64,000 nucleotides of DNA from Tritrichomonas musculus (lineage: Eukaryota; Parabasalia; Tritrichomonadida; Tritrichomonadidae): positions 558,001 through 622,000 of the forward strand of contig JAPFFF010000045.1 in the NCBI GenBank assembly GCA_039105265.1, read 5' to 3'. The position numbers were made by a program, and so were the translations under genes. Positions 30,101 to 42,976 of this stretch are shown here, one piece after another; the stretch's first letter is position 1, and each line of letters starts with the position of its first letter. The notes beneath the pieces were generated by a model that saw only the letters and a list, made by a program, of their open reading frames with translations, searched no databases and was not told the DNA's origin.

Positions 30101-30364
30101 TTATAAACCAATCATTATATAATATATAAATAATATTATACTATATGTATATAAAAAATACTTATATTCATTATTATTGTTTTGCTTTTGTTTCGAATAA
30201 TAATCACAATCATTATTCATAATTAAAATAACTATCTTTATTACATTAATCTAGTATTTATATTAAAAGAATAGCTGAAATATTTTATATTTGTATCATT
30301 TATTAAATGCAAATTACTTAAAAAAATTCATATAAATATCGTTTTGAAAATACACTTTCTTTAA

Positions 30365-30604
30365 GGTACAAATCCAGTACGTTATTTTTTGAACAGGAGA
30401 ACGTTTATTATTTGAATAGTTGCATGTCTCTGAAAAAGTTTAAATTGACTAGGTTTGTTTTTGACACTTATTTTACAATTTAAATAAACATTATGACATG
30501 TTATATGAAATGGATGAAAATAATCATTTTTTATTTAACATGTCATCTTATTCTTTGAGAATGTCAAAAAAAATTGCGGTTACTAAACGTACTGGATTTG
30601 TACC
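30365..30604. mobile_element. 240-bp MITE with TTAA target duplication
   Basis: GGTACAAATCCAGTACGTT and its exact complement form the ends, flanked by TTAA at 30361-30364 and 30605-30608. Same target preference as the nested element at 1633-1980, but the termini differ after GGT, so it is a separate family. piggyBac/Kolobok-type by target site only. Confidence 0.88.
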
Positions 30605-30629
30605 TTAAGAAGATAAATATTAGGGCAAT

Positions 30630-30633
<4 letters not shown>

Positions 30634-30676
<43 letters not shown>
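30634..30676. repeat. (TA)n microsatellite
   Basis: About 21 uninterrupted AT dinucleotides. Confidence 0.95.
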
Positions 30677-30678
<2 letters not shown>

Positions 30679-31092
30679 ATATTGGTGATAATAAACAAAG
30701 ATATGAGGTTATTAAAACAGTTTAAAAATTTTAATTCTTTAAAAAATGATTAAACTTTAAATATCTTAATTAATAATCTAAAATATTACAAATAAACTTG
30801 AAACATAAATATAACATTGCTTATATAAACATAAAAAATAAATTAATTTTGTCTTTAATCCAATGTTGATGGAATTATGATTCATCAAAAAAAACAAAAA
30901 AAATTTAAAAAATTAAATTTAATTTAATATACAAGTAATAAAAAATAATAATTACAGGTTTTATAAGATTCACTACTAATTACAGAATATATAATGTTAT
31001 TAAAAAGATCTAATATTTTATATTTCAGATTTGAATTATATATCCTATTAACCCAAAATTGGTATTTGTATGAACAATATAATTCATATATG
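30677..31092. other. intergenic AT-rich DNA
   Basis: Nothing recognised between the microsatellite and the left target duplication (31093-31101) of the composite element. Confidence 0.5.
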
Positions 31093-31101
31093 CATGATAA
31101 A

Positions 31102-32338
31102 GGGACATCTTCACTTTTTCAACTTTTTTTTTAAAAAAAATCAATTTTTTGAGAAAAAAATTTTTTTGATCATTTTTTTAATAAAAAAAATTTTTTGTAT
31201 CATTTTTTTCCACTTTTTTGAAAAATATATCAAAAAATTATGCTTGTTTTTAGCAAAGGTATGCTGAAAAAATCTGAAAAAAATATATGATAATCAGTAA
31301 TTGATAGTAATAATAATTACATAAATTTCATGGGGAAATTCCTCATTGTCAGACATATTAAATTTAATATTTACCGATGTCATTAAAAAAAAAGCTTTTA
31401 ATGAAGGAACATTATAGATAATCGATTTTTACATAACTATTCTCATGTATGTATCAAAATTAATAGATTTATAAAATGATCACATATTATATAAAATCAC
31501 ATTACTGAGCATTTGCGTTAAAATAAAAAACTTTGCTGCCCTAAACTTTATAGTATATCGTTTTTTACTTATATTTTTTATTATAAATGTTATATACAGT
31601 GTCTTAAAAATTTGCGAATTTTCATTAATAATAAAAAATTTCAAAGTAAAACTGAAATAAAAACATAATGAATACATATATCATGTAACATATATATTAA
31701 TTATATATAAATCATTTCATCAATTCCTTTTTTTTCACACAAAAAACTCGATTTTGTAAAAAAAATTTAAAAAAATTAAACGTGCTAAAATTGTATTTCA
31801 CAGTTTTTTTACTTTAATTATTACTTTTTAAGAAAAATATATTTATTAATATATAAAACATAAAGAGAACTCGATTAATAAATTAAAATTATCCTATTCC
31901 GTGATGGCATTTATGCTCTTTGTTGTAAATTCATAAAATTTTATTTCTAAATTCATTATTTTTTCATCTTGTCGTTGCATTAACTAATAATTGACAATAT
32001 TAAATGATACAATATATTATATTATTATTTATTCTTATTCATTCATACTCCTTGTTATGAGTTCATGGAATCTTATTTCTAAATTTAATATTATTTGACT
32101 GTTTCATTAAAATATCTAGCATTATACAATATTTTGTGTTATTATGTGTCATTACAATGTTATAAATCTTTTATTTATTTTCATATGTATCAAATAAAAG
32201 GTGTTTCAAAAACGACCGTTTATTTAAAAAAATTTAAAAAATTGCTTTTTTTTTTGAATATTCAATTGATAAAAATACTATATATATATAAATATTTGTA
32301 TTTAAATTTATACATTCTTTATTATACTTATTAAATTT
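31102..32338. repeat. outer terminal inverted repeat, left copy A
   Basis: 1,237 bp, inverse of 48962-50198 and direct repeat of 39361-40597. It begins GGGACATCTTCAC and includes T/A homopolymer blocks. Frames of 65 and 79 codons recur in each copy because the DNA is repeated and show no domain. Confidence 0.9.
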
Positions 32339-34169
32339 ACTTTTTTATCAAAAATTTTTCTAAAATGATTATATTTAGATTTTCTACTATTATATTATGT
32401 TTGACTTAAATAAACGCATAAAAACTTTGCTCTTAGCATTGATAATTAGATTCATGAAAATGAATACATAAATGAATTTATCATGGACTGGTTTATTTGA
32501 ATAAACATTATTCTTTCTATATTTCAGTAATTGATGAATATTCTGTGATTAAATGAATCATTTTAGTAATTAATTTATATTTTCAGTGATTAATGTTTGA
32601 TTTAAAGATTAATTAATCATGAATGATTTCTTTCAAATCAAATTTCATGGAACATCTATTTTCCTTGGTGATTTAAAAGGACTTAATAACAAATTTCATG
32701 AAGCTTGTTTTATTTGATTGCAGCTATGGAAAATACACTGAATATTATATCTAACAAATCAGTATGTCATTCAAGTATAAAAAAAGTAGTACAGGTTTGC
32801 TGTGAGCTCTAAAAGGTGGCCCAGGTCTAACAGTACCTGTTATATCGCCAAGGCCATTTATAAATATTTTTTCTCTATAGTAGTAAACGATAAGCAGTGT
32901 TCCGTTTCACTTCACCCTGACTTATCAACCTGATCCTTTTTTGTCACGCTATGCCACAAAAGACCCAGTCTACTATACTAAGCGTCATATTTTGTTCCAC
33001 TCACTCTATAAAAATTAAAGTATTTTTATCTTTATATCAGAAACTAATGTGGGTTAAAAGAAGGAACAATATAAATTTAAAAATGAATTATTATTATTTA
33101 ATCATTGAAGAATCATTTAATCTTATTCCAGAATGGTACAAAAAAATAATAATACAGTATAATAATCATTTTAAATCGCTTTTATTTTTCAAGCTTGTAC
33201 TTTTACATGAAAAGTTTGCAAATCATCAAGAATTGGAAAAAACGCTTAATACAATAGAATACGAATAAAAAGTTAGTGACATTCATTGCGAGTTTGATTG
33301 GAGTTCAACAAATGACATGGTAGATCAAAGTGAAAAGGAAAAAGAAGGATATATAATGCAAAAGGATAAAGAATCAGAAGAATAGCACACCGCATTTTCA
33401 TACCGTAAGAGCAAATATGTCTTTATTTCACGCCATACAGTAAGAGCAAATACCAGAAATATGTTGTAAAAAGTTGCTATTGTAAAACTTTTGATATAGA
33501 TGATAATCAAGTAATCTCAAGTTGATATTACAAGGAAGAACAACATGAGATTTTTAATGTTTATGAAAAACCAAATCATATCAATTAAATTATACTTAAA
33601 TAAATAAAATTTATTTGCATGTTTATAAACACTAGAAACAATAAAGATAATGCAGAAAATAATTTTTATATATGATTTTTAATCTTCAATGTAATTGCGT
33701 CTATAAAAAAGTGAATTATTATGACAAGAGAAAAATTTCAATATGCATTTTTTAATTCATTTTTTAAATGAACGTTATCCCGTCAATAATCAAGATATAA
33801 CAAAATTTCTTTTAATATACATTATTGTATAAATTGATAATGTTATAGATTATACTTAAATAAATAAAATTTTTTATAAATATAGGTAGGGAAAATGGTC
33901 GGGTGGTCAATTGAAAAAAGTCGGGTATTGAGCGAAAAAAGTAGAGTATGAATGGAAAAAAATAATTCTTTTTCAGAAAAAAGTAAAGTAATCTTCAGAA
34001 ATATTTTTTACTTCTTCAGAAATATTTTCTTCTTCTCTAGAAAAAGGTCGTTCTTTTTTAGAAATATTTTTTTCTTCTTCGGAAAAAGGTCGTTCTTTTT
34101 TAGAAATATTTTTTTCTTTTTTAGAAAATGACGAATTCATTTTTAGAAAAAGGTCCTTCTTTTTTAGAA
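32339..34169. other. left internal segment of the outer element, copy A
   Basis: Present only on the left side (again at 40598-42428). It holds a GC-richer noncoding patch near 32800-32960 and a 105-codon frame (32951-33268) without a recognisable domain. Near its end is an array of purine/pyrimidine-biased repeats reading roughly AAAAAGGTCGTTCTTTTTTAG (33960-34165). The function of this segment is unknown. Confidence 0.5.
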
Positions 34170-34430
34170 GTAGTTATACATAGTGAAGGGGGGATAGATA
34201 ACTAGTATAAGCAAATGGGGCTCTCCAGCTTTGAAAGCTTCCTGAAGAGACGATAATTTGAGGTACTTTGGAGATGTTTTATATTATAGCTCCCTCGCTT
34301 TGAAAAGCTCCCTCGCTATAATAAACCATATCTCCAAACAGCCCCAAGCAACCCCCACCCAGCCACCCTACACGGAGAGCCCCATTTGCTTATACTAGTT
34401 ATCTATCCCCCCTTCACTATGTATAACTAC
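34170..34430. repeat. palindromic hairpin inside the core's terminal repeat (left, copy A)
   Basis: Two 57-bp perfectly complementary arms (34170-34226 and 34374-34430), starting GTAGTTATACATAGTGAAGG, enclose 147 bp. The same unit occurs at 42429-42689 and, inverted, at 48648-48908. It looks like a MITE or a structural end. Confidence 0.9.
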
Positions 34431-34717
34431 TTAATACCAACCCATCTCAAGCAACCCATCTCATACATCCACTCATGCAATCATCTCATGCAACCTATCT
34501 AGTATACTCCTACAGCAATCCATCTCACACAAATCCACTCAAGTAATCATCTCAAGTAATCATCTCCCATATCTTGTATCGCAAATCATCTCATGCAACC
34601 ATCACACACATCCACTCATGCAATCATCTCCCATATCTCATCACATACATCTACTCATGCAACCACTTCATGTACACCCGATACCTACTCAAAAATAAAT
34701 CTTTAATTGAATCATAA

Positions 34718-35986
34718 ATGTATAGTAGGTTTAAATCACTACATCCAACCATTGATAATATCACAGATGAGCAGGTACCCATTCCTATCGAATCAGCATT
34801 CTTTCTAGAAGATGGGAAGCCCGATAAAGATAAGTTCAATAGGTACTATTTTGATTTCCCCCATGAATGGTGTACAGCTAATCGTGGTGAAACTATTATT
34901 GGTGTAAGGAATATTAATATGTTGGCTCGAAGAAGGAAATTGGAATTTGATTTGAGAGTTAGGAAATATTTAAGATGTACATTCGATGACCTCAAAAATA
35001 AAAATCCCGATAAGACTAATGATGAGATATATAATATGCTTACAGAAAAACAAAAAGCAGAGGTCTCATCTAAAATTATCTCATGGCTAGGCACTGAGCA
35101 CGATTTTAGAAAGCTATTCGACGATGTTGAAAAACAGATTAAACCAAAGTTTGAAGAATATAATAAAAATGCAATTACAAAACATAAGATTGCTCTCGAT
35201 ACGATAAAAGATGCGCTAACCAGTTATGGAAAAATATTACAAAGATATTACAAACCGATTACAGGTCCAATTAATCTAATTAAAGATGTATATGGTTTCA
35301 TATTTAAGACTAAAGATGAATATGATGCTGCAGTTAAAGAAATACTAGATTTTAAACGAACCAATGCTGATAAATTAATACCGTTATTCCATCAGGACGA
35401 TATCGATAGAAGTAATAATGATTTACAAATGGATGGATATTATGATTATAATCTAAACACATTCATTGAAACTTTGTTTTCACCAAATAATGTTAAGATA
35501 GAGAATAGTTATATATTTGAAGAACTGCCACCACAAACAGCTGACCAGATAAATAAATTAGATCCAATCAATGTTGGATTATATTATATTGATTTTAAGA
35601 TTACATTTAATGAAAGGGAGACCGATTCTAATTACAGAAGATACGATTTCGCCGATGTAATGAATATTGGGTACGGACCAAATCAAAATAATCCCCAAAA
35701 ATACAAAAATGTGTGGCTGAGACGATTTGATTTTTATAACGTTTGGGACCGACAACCATGCAAGATATGTTCATCCATTGCTGAACAATCCTCACGTCAT
35801 TATATAGGAAACAGTGCAGTTGATTTCATACCAATAAAGTATTATAAATTAAACTCCACTGACCAAGGATTTTGGATTGAGTTTTATTCAGGTCGTCATA
35901 ATAATATCCCCATTAAGATTCCTCGAAACGAATCATTTTGTATAGAGATGCAATTCCTACCATTTGATAAGATGTTATATACATAA
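34718..35986 (+). CDS. virion-type protein of the Polinton-like core, 422 residues (copy A)
   Basis: An intact-looking frame identical to the copy at 42977-44245. The C-terminal third (FWIEFYSGRHNNIPIKIPRN) reads like a beta-rich strand set and resembles capsid-associated proteins of Polintons in style, not by a motif I can name. The middle is helical and charged. It starts just inside the terminal repeat. Role: likely structural, unproven. Confidence 0.5.
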   Translation: MYSRFKSLHPTIDNITDEQVPIPIESAFFLEDGKPDKDKFNRYYFDFPHEWCTANRGETIIGVRNINMLARRRKLEFDLRVRKYLRCTFDDLKNKNPDKTNDEIYNMLTEKQKAEVSSKIISWLGTEHDFRKLFDDVEKQIKPKFEEYNKNAITKHKIALDTIKDALTSYGKILQRYYKPITGPINLIKDVYGFIFKTKDEYDAAVKEILDFKRTNADKLIPLFHQDDIDRSNNDLQMDGYYDYNLNTFIETLFSPNNVKIENSYIFEELPPQTADQINKLDPINVGLYYIDFKITFNERETDSNYRRYDFADVMNIGYGPNQNNPQKYKNVWLRRFDFYNVWDRQPCKICSSIAEQSSRHYIGNSAVDFIPIKYYKLNSTDQGFWIEFYSGRHNNIPIKIPRNESFCIEMQFLPFDKMLYT

Positions 35987-36007
35987 GCTAGTTTAATCTA
36001 AAATCAA

Positions 36008-37030
36008 ATGAGTTATAATACACTTGATGAATTATTTAAAAAATATCCATGGAAGAGCAAATCTAAATTTGTTCCGTTAGCCAAACGATATGGTTTCACG
36101 GCGAAAGATGCTAACGATTTTCTAGACAAAAATATTGTCCATGATGTTAAGGTACCCAAAGCTAAATATATGCCAATCGTATCGAAACATTTACACGGAT
36201 ACCAGATGGATACATTTATTAATGAAAAGCATAAGGGAGGTCTCAATTATTTAATGTTCATCAATATTAATACGAGGAAGGCATATGCATATCCGTTACA
36301 AGGCAAGGGTTCAAAATCTATTATCAACGCGCTACAATGTTTCATGAAAGATGTACACAATATTTATTCAATCACTAGCGACCAAGATGCTGCATATCTA
36401 TCAAACGAGGTACTTGGTTTTATGAAATCGAACAATATAATATACACCACTACTGAAGACAACAATCATAATGTACTAGGTATCATTAATCGATTCATGC
36501 GAACGATTCGTGATGCTATTGGTGAGAATAGATATATTGATGAAACTGAAATGAATGATTTGATTGATGCGTATAACAATACTCCTCATAGGGGATTAGA
36601 TAATAGAGCTCCTAATGATATAACTAAAGATGATGAACTAACATACATCAATACTAAATCAAGCATCAAACCATATGATTTCAAAACAAATGATAGGGTT
36701 AGAATTGTATTAGCTGATGAACCATTCTCAAAGATAAGAAATCGCGTGAGCAAGGAGGCATATATTATTGACTCGAAATCAGGTAACCAATTCATAATTA
36801 AGTCAAAGGATGATTCAATAGATAAGCTCCCGGGTTACCGCTTAATAAAAACCAATAATAATATACCGTTAGCGAATTCATTGAAGAATGGCAAGCGTGG
36901 TATTGTAAATAAAATTTTTAGTTATGATGTTAAGAAAAATAAATATAGGGTCGAGTATGAAGGTGGTAAACGCGATACAATCAAAAAAAAAAATTTTTTT
37001 CTCAAAAAATTGATTAACAATGTTCTGTAA
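36008..37030 (+). CDS. Polinton-type integrase (retroviral-fold), copy A
   Basis: 340 residues, 21 nt after the preceding frame. The order fits Polinton integrases: a short N-terminal helical part, an rve/RNase H-fold core (YQMDTFINEKHKGG, YSITSDQDAAY, INRFMRTIRDAIGENRYID, YNNTPHRGLDNRAP) and a chromodomain/SH3-like C-terminus (NKIFSYDVKKNKYRVEYEGG). In the family this enzyme inserts the element into host DNA. It ends convergent with, and overlapping, the minus-strand gene. Confidence 0.85.
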   Translation: MSYNTLDELFKKYPWKSKSKFVPLAKRYGFTAKDANDFLDKNIVHDVKVPKAKYMPIVSKHLHGYQMDTFINEKHKGGLNYLMFININTRKAYAYPLQGKGSKSIINALQCFMKDVHNIYSITSDQDAAYLSNEVLGFMKSNNIIYTTTEDNNHNVLGIINRFMRTIRDAIGENRYIDETEMNDLIDAYNNTPHRGLDNRAPNDITKDDELTYINTKSSIKPYDFKTNDRVRIVLADEPFSKIRNRVSKEAYIIDSKSGNQFIIKSKDDSIDKLPGYRLIKTNNNIPLANSLKNGKRGIVNKIFSYDVKKNKYRVEYEGGKRDTIKKKNFFLKKLINNVL

Positions 37031-39338
37031 ACTTGAATTCTAGCTGGTCAGGTATGATATAATCATCAGGCACCTCAAATATAATTTTGTAGTAATCCTC
37101 ATCCTGTATAATGTAATCCTGAATAATGGATGGCTTATAGAAGTAGTGGACATCACTTTTATGAAGCTTCAACGCATTATCAGCAATTATGGTTTTACAT
37201 TTAATAGGCTTATCCGTTTTCAATAGAGTTGGTGTGTATTCATTCATAATTGATAACTCTCCATTGAGGAATAACTTATGGGGATGAAATGGTAACTTTT
37301 TATCAAATGCTATATAAAACTTACCATCGAGGTCATTTTGGTCAGCAGGTCCAATGGATCTTGTTGCGATTAAAGAACTATCATTGATGATACAGAAATT
37401 TTGATACGTATCAAATTTGATTACTGGACACACTATCTTATTATTTTTGGATACAATATAGAACTCTTTAATATATCTCCCCTTGCTATCATATATAACA
37501 TTCTTTCGCAATACAATTTTGAAAACAGGTCCGCTATGATTGAGGAAGGCTTGTTTTTGTTCATCAGGAACATTAATAACTAATAGATTACATTCGATAT
37601 TATTAATAGTATTTGTTAATGAAGATACATCCTTGTTTGTAATTATGAATTCATCAATACCTGCCTCATTAACAAAATTGGAGTCACCACTGGGGATTGA
37701 ATCTAATCTATCCATGACATAATTATGAGCCTCACATAAATTATTCACTAAATCAATTGTATCAAATATAACAGATGCTGCGTCTAATATTGGGTTATCA
37801 TCAGTTAGTATATCAATCTCGTCGCTAAGAGTTGTTGGGGTATCTTTTTTCTTGAGACGTTTTCCAATGGATGCATGGTCTCTCATCATCTCCTCAAACT
37901 TTAATTTATGTTCCGTTGGAGTAAGCTTCTTATAAGTCTTCTCCTCATTGAAAATGTATTTGGTTCCATATATAATCAGTAATAATGTCAATTGAAACGT
38001 GCCTGCACATATTAGAAAATTATCAGGTTCTTGGAGCCATTTAATGAAGCTACTAAAGTTATCAAATACTTTATGTATAGTAGTTGAACCTACCGTTGGT
38101 AGTGAATCGACAACTTTATCTTTAAACGTGATTAGATAACGGCATAGTTTCCCCGTCGTATCGATAGCATAATGCCAGATGTATCCTGAATTATTATATA
38201 ATGATTCCATCAACGATGCCGTCATATTATATGCGATTCGATTCATGAATGAAACACCTGAGAGTGTGTATGATAATAGCTTACCAGTTATAGAGAATGT
38301 ACTTTTCAATAGAAGTAGTATAAAACTTGATGTCTTGACCACTACATTGATAACTTTATCCATGTTATCGTGACTGATAGGTGACTTGTTTTCAATCAGT
38401 GTATCCACATCTTCGATATCATACTCCTTATTATCATCTGGGTTCACGATGACATCATATTTGGTTGGCTCGACTGGGAGGTCATCACCTGATGGAGCTT
38501 TTTGACACTTCACTTTGCGTATCTCATATCTATCATTTATTTTTAGGACAACGAGGTACTCTATATTCTCAAGTGTATTCAAGAGATTTGTTATATCACT
38601 ATTGGAAGCAGTTGATATATCATTTTGAAGACCATTCAATATTTGTAATAGGTTTGCATTATTGGTATTGAGACTGGTGAATAGATTGGCATATGTTTTG
38701 ATATTATTGGTTGCATTGAGATTATTTGATAATGAGGAGCCAAATAAATTCAGTTGACCATTAGGATATATATCTGTATTCTCAAATCCGGATTTCTTCA
38801 CAAACCCATTAATGTTAGATAATAATGATTGAATCGAAGTATTGGATGAGTTGTATGTTTTGATGACATCATTTATACTTGACGGATTGTGTGGTTGAAT
38901 TATGTTGTTGTTATCGATATAATTCATTTGACTCAATGATATATCTGTGTTCGCCAAATCACTCAAATCGACCCCATCTATATTTAGGTCATGTATATAT
39001 TTGGTTAGATTATTAAAATTGGTTCTCAATAATTCCATCAGTTTATTATAAGTGGTACAATATTGTGTATTTGTAGCACCATCAGCGAAGACAGGTAAGC
39101 TTTGCCCACCAGTAATAGTTAAATCTTTAAATGAATCAATTTTAAAGTCCTTTCCTAATGCCATTTGGTCAACTTCAGCTTTGCTATATATATTATTGAA
39201 TGCGACTGGTTCACCATCCTCTCGTGTGAAACTGAATTGTTCGTTACCTTCATCATCTTCAGCTACTTCTATCGACAAACCTTTATCCTTTAACTTGGTT
39301 GCTTCATTACAACGAAAAGCATATGGTACAATAGACAT
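37014..39338 (-). CDS. 774-residue protein of the Polinton-like core (copy A)
   Basis: Minus-strand frame identical to 45272-47596. The N-terminal half is Asn/Ser/Leu-rich with repeated short helices, possibly fibre- or coil-like. The centre has two or three hydrophobic segments (around VVKTSSFILLLLKSTFSITG and ICAGTFQLTLLLIIYGTKYI). The C-terminal third is beta-rich. No known domain recognised; a virion surface or membrane role is a guess. Confidence 0.5.
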   Translation of the reverse strand: MSIVPYAFRCNEATKLKDKGLSIEVAEDDEGNEQFSFTREDGEPVAFNNIYSKAEVDQMALGKDFKIDSFKDLTITGGQSLPVFADGATNTQYCTTYNKLMELLRTNFNNLTKYIHDLNIDGVDLSDLANTDISLSQMNYIDNNNIIQPHNPSSINDVIKTYNSSNTSIQSLLSNINGFVKKSGFENTDIYPNGQLNLFGSSLSNNLNATNNIKTYANLFTSLNTNNANLLQILNGLQNDISTASNSDITNLLNTLENIEYLVVLKINDRYEIRKVKCQKAPSGDDLPVEPTKYDVIVNPDDNKEYDIEDVDTLIENKSPISHDNMDKVINVVVKTSSFILLLLKSTFSITGKLLSYTLSGVSFMNRIAYNMTASLMESLYNNSGYIWHYAIDTTGKLCRYLITFKDKVVDSLPTVGSTTIHKVFDNFSSFIKWLQEPDNFLICAGTFQLTLLLIIYGTKYIFNEEKTYKKLTPTEHKLKFEEMMRDHASIGKRLKKKDTPTTLSDEIDILTDDNPILDAASVIFDTIDLVNNLCEAHNYVMDRLDSIPSGDSNFVNEAGIDEFIITNKDVSSLTNTINNIECNLLVINVPDEQKQAFLNHSGPVFKIVLRKNVIYDSKGRYIKEFYIVSKNNKIVCPVIKFDTYQNFCIINDSSLIATRSIGPADQNDLDGKFYIAFDKKLPFHPHKLFLNGELSIMNEYTPTLLKTDKPIKCKTIIADNALKLHKSDVHYFYKPSIIQDYIIQDEDYYKIIFEVPDDYIIPDQLEFKFTEHC

Positions 39339-39360
39339 TTTAACAGATAGTAAAATGTTG

Positions 39361-40597
39361 GGGACATCTTCACTTTTTCAACTTTTTTTTTAAAAAAAAT
39401 CAATTTTTTGAGAAAAAAATTTTTTTGATCATTTTTTTAATAAAAAAAATTTTTTGTATCATTTTTTTCCACTTTTTTGAAAAATATATCAAAAAATTAT
39501 GCTTGTTTTTAGCAAAGGTATGCTGAAAAAATCTGAAAAAAATATATGATAATCAGTAATTGATAGTAATAATAATTACATAAATTTCATGGGGAAATTC
39601 CTCATTGTCAGACATATTAAATTTAATATTTACCGATGTCATTAAAAAAAAAGCTTTTAATGAAGGAACATTATAGATAATCGATTTTTACATAACTATT
39701 CTCATGTATGTATCAAAATTAATAGATTTATAAAATGATCACATATTATATAAAATCACATTACTGAGCATTTGCGTTAAAATAAAAAACTTTGCTGCCC
39801 TAAACTTTATAGTATATCGTTTTTTACTTATATTTTTTATTATAAATGTTATATACAGTGTCTTAAAAATTTGCGAATTTTCATTAATAATAAAAAATTT
39901 CAAAGTAAAACTGAAATAAAAACATAATGAATACATATATCATGTAACATATATATTAATTATATATAAATCATTTCATCAATTCCTTTTTTTTCACACA
40001 AAAAACTCGATTTTGTAAAAAAAATTTAAAAAAATTAAACGTGCTAAAATTGTATTTCACAGTTTTTTTACTTTAATTATTACTTTTTAAGAAAAATATA
40101 TTTATTAATATATAAAACATAAAGAGAACTCGATTAATAAATTAAAATTATCCTATTCCGTGATGGCATTTATGCTCTTTGTTGTAAATTCATAAAATTT
40201 TATTTCTAAATTCATTATTTTTTCATCTTGTCGTTGCATTAACTAATAATTGACAATATTAAATGATACAATATATTATATTATTATTTATTCTTATTCA
40301 TTCATACTCCTTGTTATGAGTTCATGGAATCTTATTTCTAAATTTAATATTATTTGACTGTTTCATTAAAATATCTAGCATTATACAATATTTTGTGTTA
40401 TTATGTGTTATTACAATGTTATAAATCTTTTATTTATTTTCATATGTATCAAATAAAAGGTGTTTCAAAAACGACCGTTTATTTAAAAAAATTTAAAAAA
40501 TTGCTTTTTTTTTTGAATATTCAATTGATAAAAATACTATATATATATAAATATTTGTATTTAAATTTATACATTCTTTATTATACTTATTAAATTT
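39361..40597. repeat. outer terminal inverted repeat, left copy B
   Basis: 1,237 bp. At one variable position it agrees with the right-hand repeat (48962-50198) and differs from copy A, which marks it as the partner of the right end. Confidence 0.9.
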
Positions 40598-42428
40598 ACT
40601 TTTTTATCAAAAATTTTTCTAAAATGATTATATTTAGATTTTCTACTATTATATTATGTTTGACTTAAATAAACGCATAAAAACTTTGCTCTTAGCATTG
40701 ATAATTAGATTCATGAAAATGAATACATAAATGAATTTATCATGGACTGGTTTATTTGAATAAACATTATTCTTTCTATATTTCAGTAATTGATGAATAT
40801 TCTGTGATTAAATGAATCATTTTAGTAATTAATTTATATTTTCAGTGATTAATGTTTGATTTAAAGATTAATTAATCATGAATGATTTCTTTCAAATCAA
40901 ATTTCATGGAACATCTATTTTCCTTGGTGATTTAAAAGGACTTAATAACAAATTTCATGAAGCTTGTTTTATTTGATTGCAGCTATGGAAAATACACTGA
41001 ATATTATATCTAACAAATCAGTATGTCATTCAAGTATAAAAAAAGTAGTACAGGTTTGCTGTGAGCTCTAAAAGGTGGCCCAGGTCTAACAGTACCTGTT
41101 ATATCGCCAAGGCCATTTATAAATATTTTTTCTCTATAGTAGTAAACGATAAGCAGTGTTCCGTTTCACTTCACCCTGACTTATCAACCTGATCCTTTTT
41201 TGTCACGCTATGCCACAAAAGACCCAGTCTACTATACTAAGCGTCATATTTTGTTCCACTCACTCTATAAAAATTAAAGTATTTTTATCTTTATATCAGA
41301 AACTAATGTGGGTTAAAAGAAGGAACAATATAAATTTAAAAATGAATTATTATTATTTAATCATTGAAGAATCATTTAATCTTATTCCAGAATGGTACAA
41401 AAAAATAATAATACAGTATAATAATCATTTTAAATCGCTTTTATTTTTCAAGCTTGTACTTTTACATGAAAAGTTTGCAAATCATCAAGAATTGGAAAAA
41501 ACGCTTAATACAATAGAATACGAATAAAAAGTTAGTGACATTCATTGCGAGTTTGATTGGAGTTCAACAAATGACATGGTAGATCAAAGTGAAAAGGAAA
41601 AAGAAGGATATATAATGCAAAAGGATAAAGAATCAGAAGAATAGCACACCGCATTTTCATACCGTAAGAGCAAATATGTCTTTATTTCACGCCATACAGT
41701 AAGAGCAAATACCAGAAATATGTTGTAAAAAGTTGCTATTGTAAAACTTTTGATATAGATGATAATCAAGTAATCTCAAGTTGATATTACAAGGAAGAAC
41801 AACATGAGATTTTTAATGTTTATGAAAAACCAAATCATATCAATTAAATTATACTTAAATAAATAAAATTTATTTGCATGTTTATAAACACTAGAAACAA
41901 TAAAGATAATGCAGAAAATAATTTTTATATATGATTTTTAATCTTCAATGTAATTGCGTCTATAAAAAAGTGAATTATTATGACAAGAGAAAAATTTCAA
42001 TATGCATTTTTTAATTCATTTTTTAAATGAACGTTATCCCGTCAATAATCAAGATATAACAAAATTTCTTTTAATATACATTATTGTATAAATTGATAAT
42101 GTTATAGATTATACTTAAATAAATAAAATTTTTTATAAATATAGGTAGGGAAAATGGTCGGGTGGTCAATTGAAAAAAGTCGGGTATTGAGCGAAAAAAG
42201 TAGAGTATGAATGGAAAAAAATAATTCTTTTTCAGAAAAAAGTAAAGTAATCTTCAGAAATATTTTTTACTTCTTCAGAAATATTTTCTTCTTCTCTAGA
42301 AAAAGGTCGTTCTTTTTTAGAAATATTTTTTTCTTCTTCGGAAAAAGGTCGTTCTTTTTTAGAAATATTTTTTTCTTTTTTAGAAAATGACGAATTCATT
42401 TTTAGAAAAAGGTCCTTCTTTTTTAGAA
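40598..42428. other. left internal segment of the outer element, copy B
   Basis: Repeats 32339-34169, including the 105-codon frame (41210-41527) and the simple-repeat array before the core. No domain recognised. Confidence 0.5.
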
Positions 42429-42976
42429 GTAGTTATACATAGTGAAGGGGGGATAGATAACTAGTATAAGCAAATGGGGCTCTCCAGCTTTGAAAGCTTC
42501 CTGAAGAGACGATAATTTGAGGTACTTTGGAGATGTTTTATATTATAGCTCCCTCGCTTTGAAAAGCTCCCTCGCTATAATAAACCATATCTCCAAACAG
42601 CCCCAAGCAACCCCCACCCAGCCACCCTACACGGAGAGCCCCATTTGCTTATACTAGTTATCTATCCCCCCTTCACTATGTATAACTACTTAATACCAAC
42701 CCATCTCAAGCAACCCATCTCATACATCCACTCATGCAATCATCTCATGCAACCTATCTAGTATACTCCTACAGCAATCCATCTCACACAAATCCACTCA
42801 AGTAATCATCTCAAGTAATCATCTCCCATATCTTGTATCGCAAATCATCTCATGCAACCATCACACACATCCACTCATGCAATCATCTCCCATATCTCAT
42901 CACATACATCTACTCATGCAACCACTTCATGTACACCCGATACCTACTCAAAAATAAATCTTTAATTGAATCATAA

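Larger units (their letters stand above)
34170..39360. mobile_element. Polinton/Maverick-like core, copy A (truncated on the right)
   Basis: Begins with the 261-bp hairpin and about 540-bp inverted end, then carries the 422-residue protein, the integrase and the minus-strand 774-residue protein. It stops at 39360, where the left end of the second outer element begins. Nearly identical to 42429-47617. Incomplete by loss of its right end; young. Confidence 0.85.

Noticed and set aside
32951-33268. 105-codon frame (repeated at 41210-41527) as a host gene
   Set aside because: It lies inside the composite element in both copies and shows no known domain; described only as part of that element.
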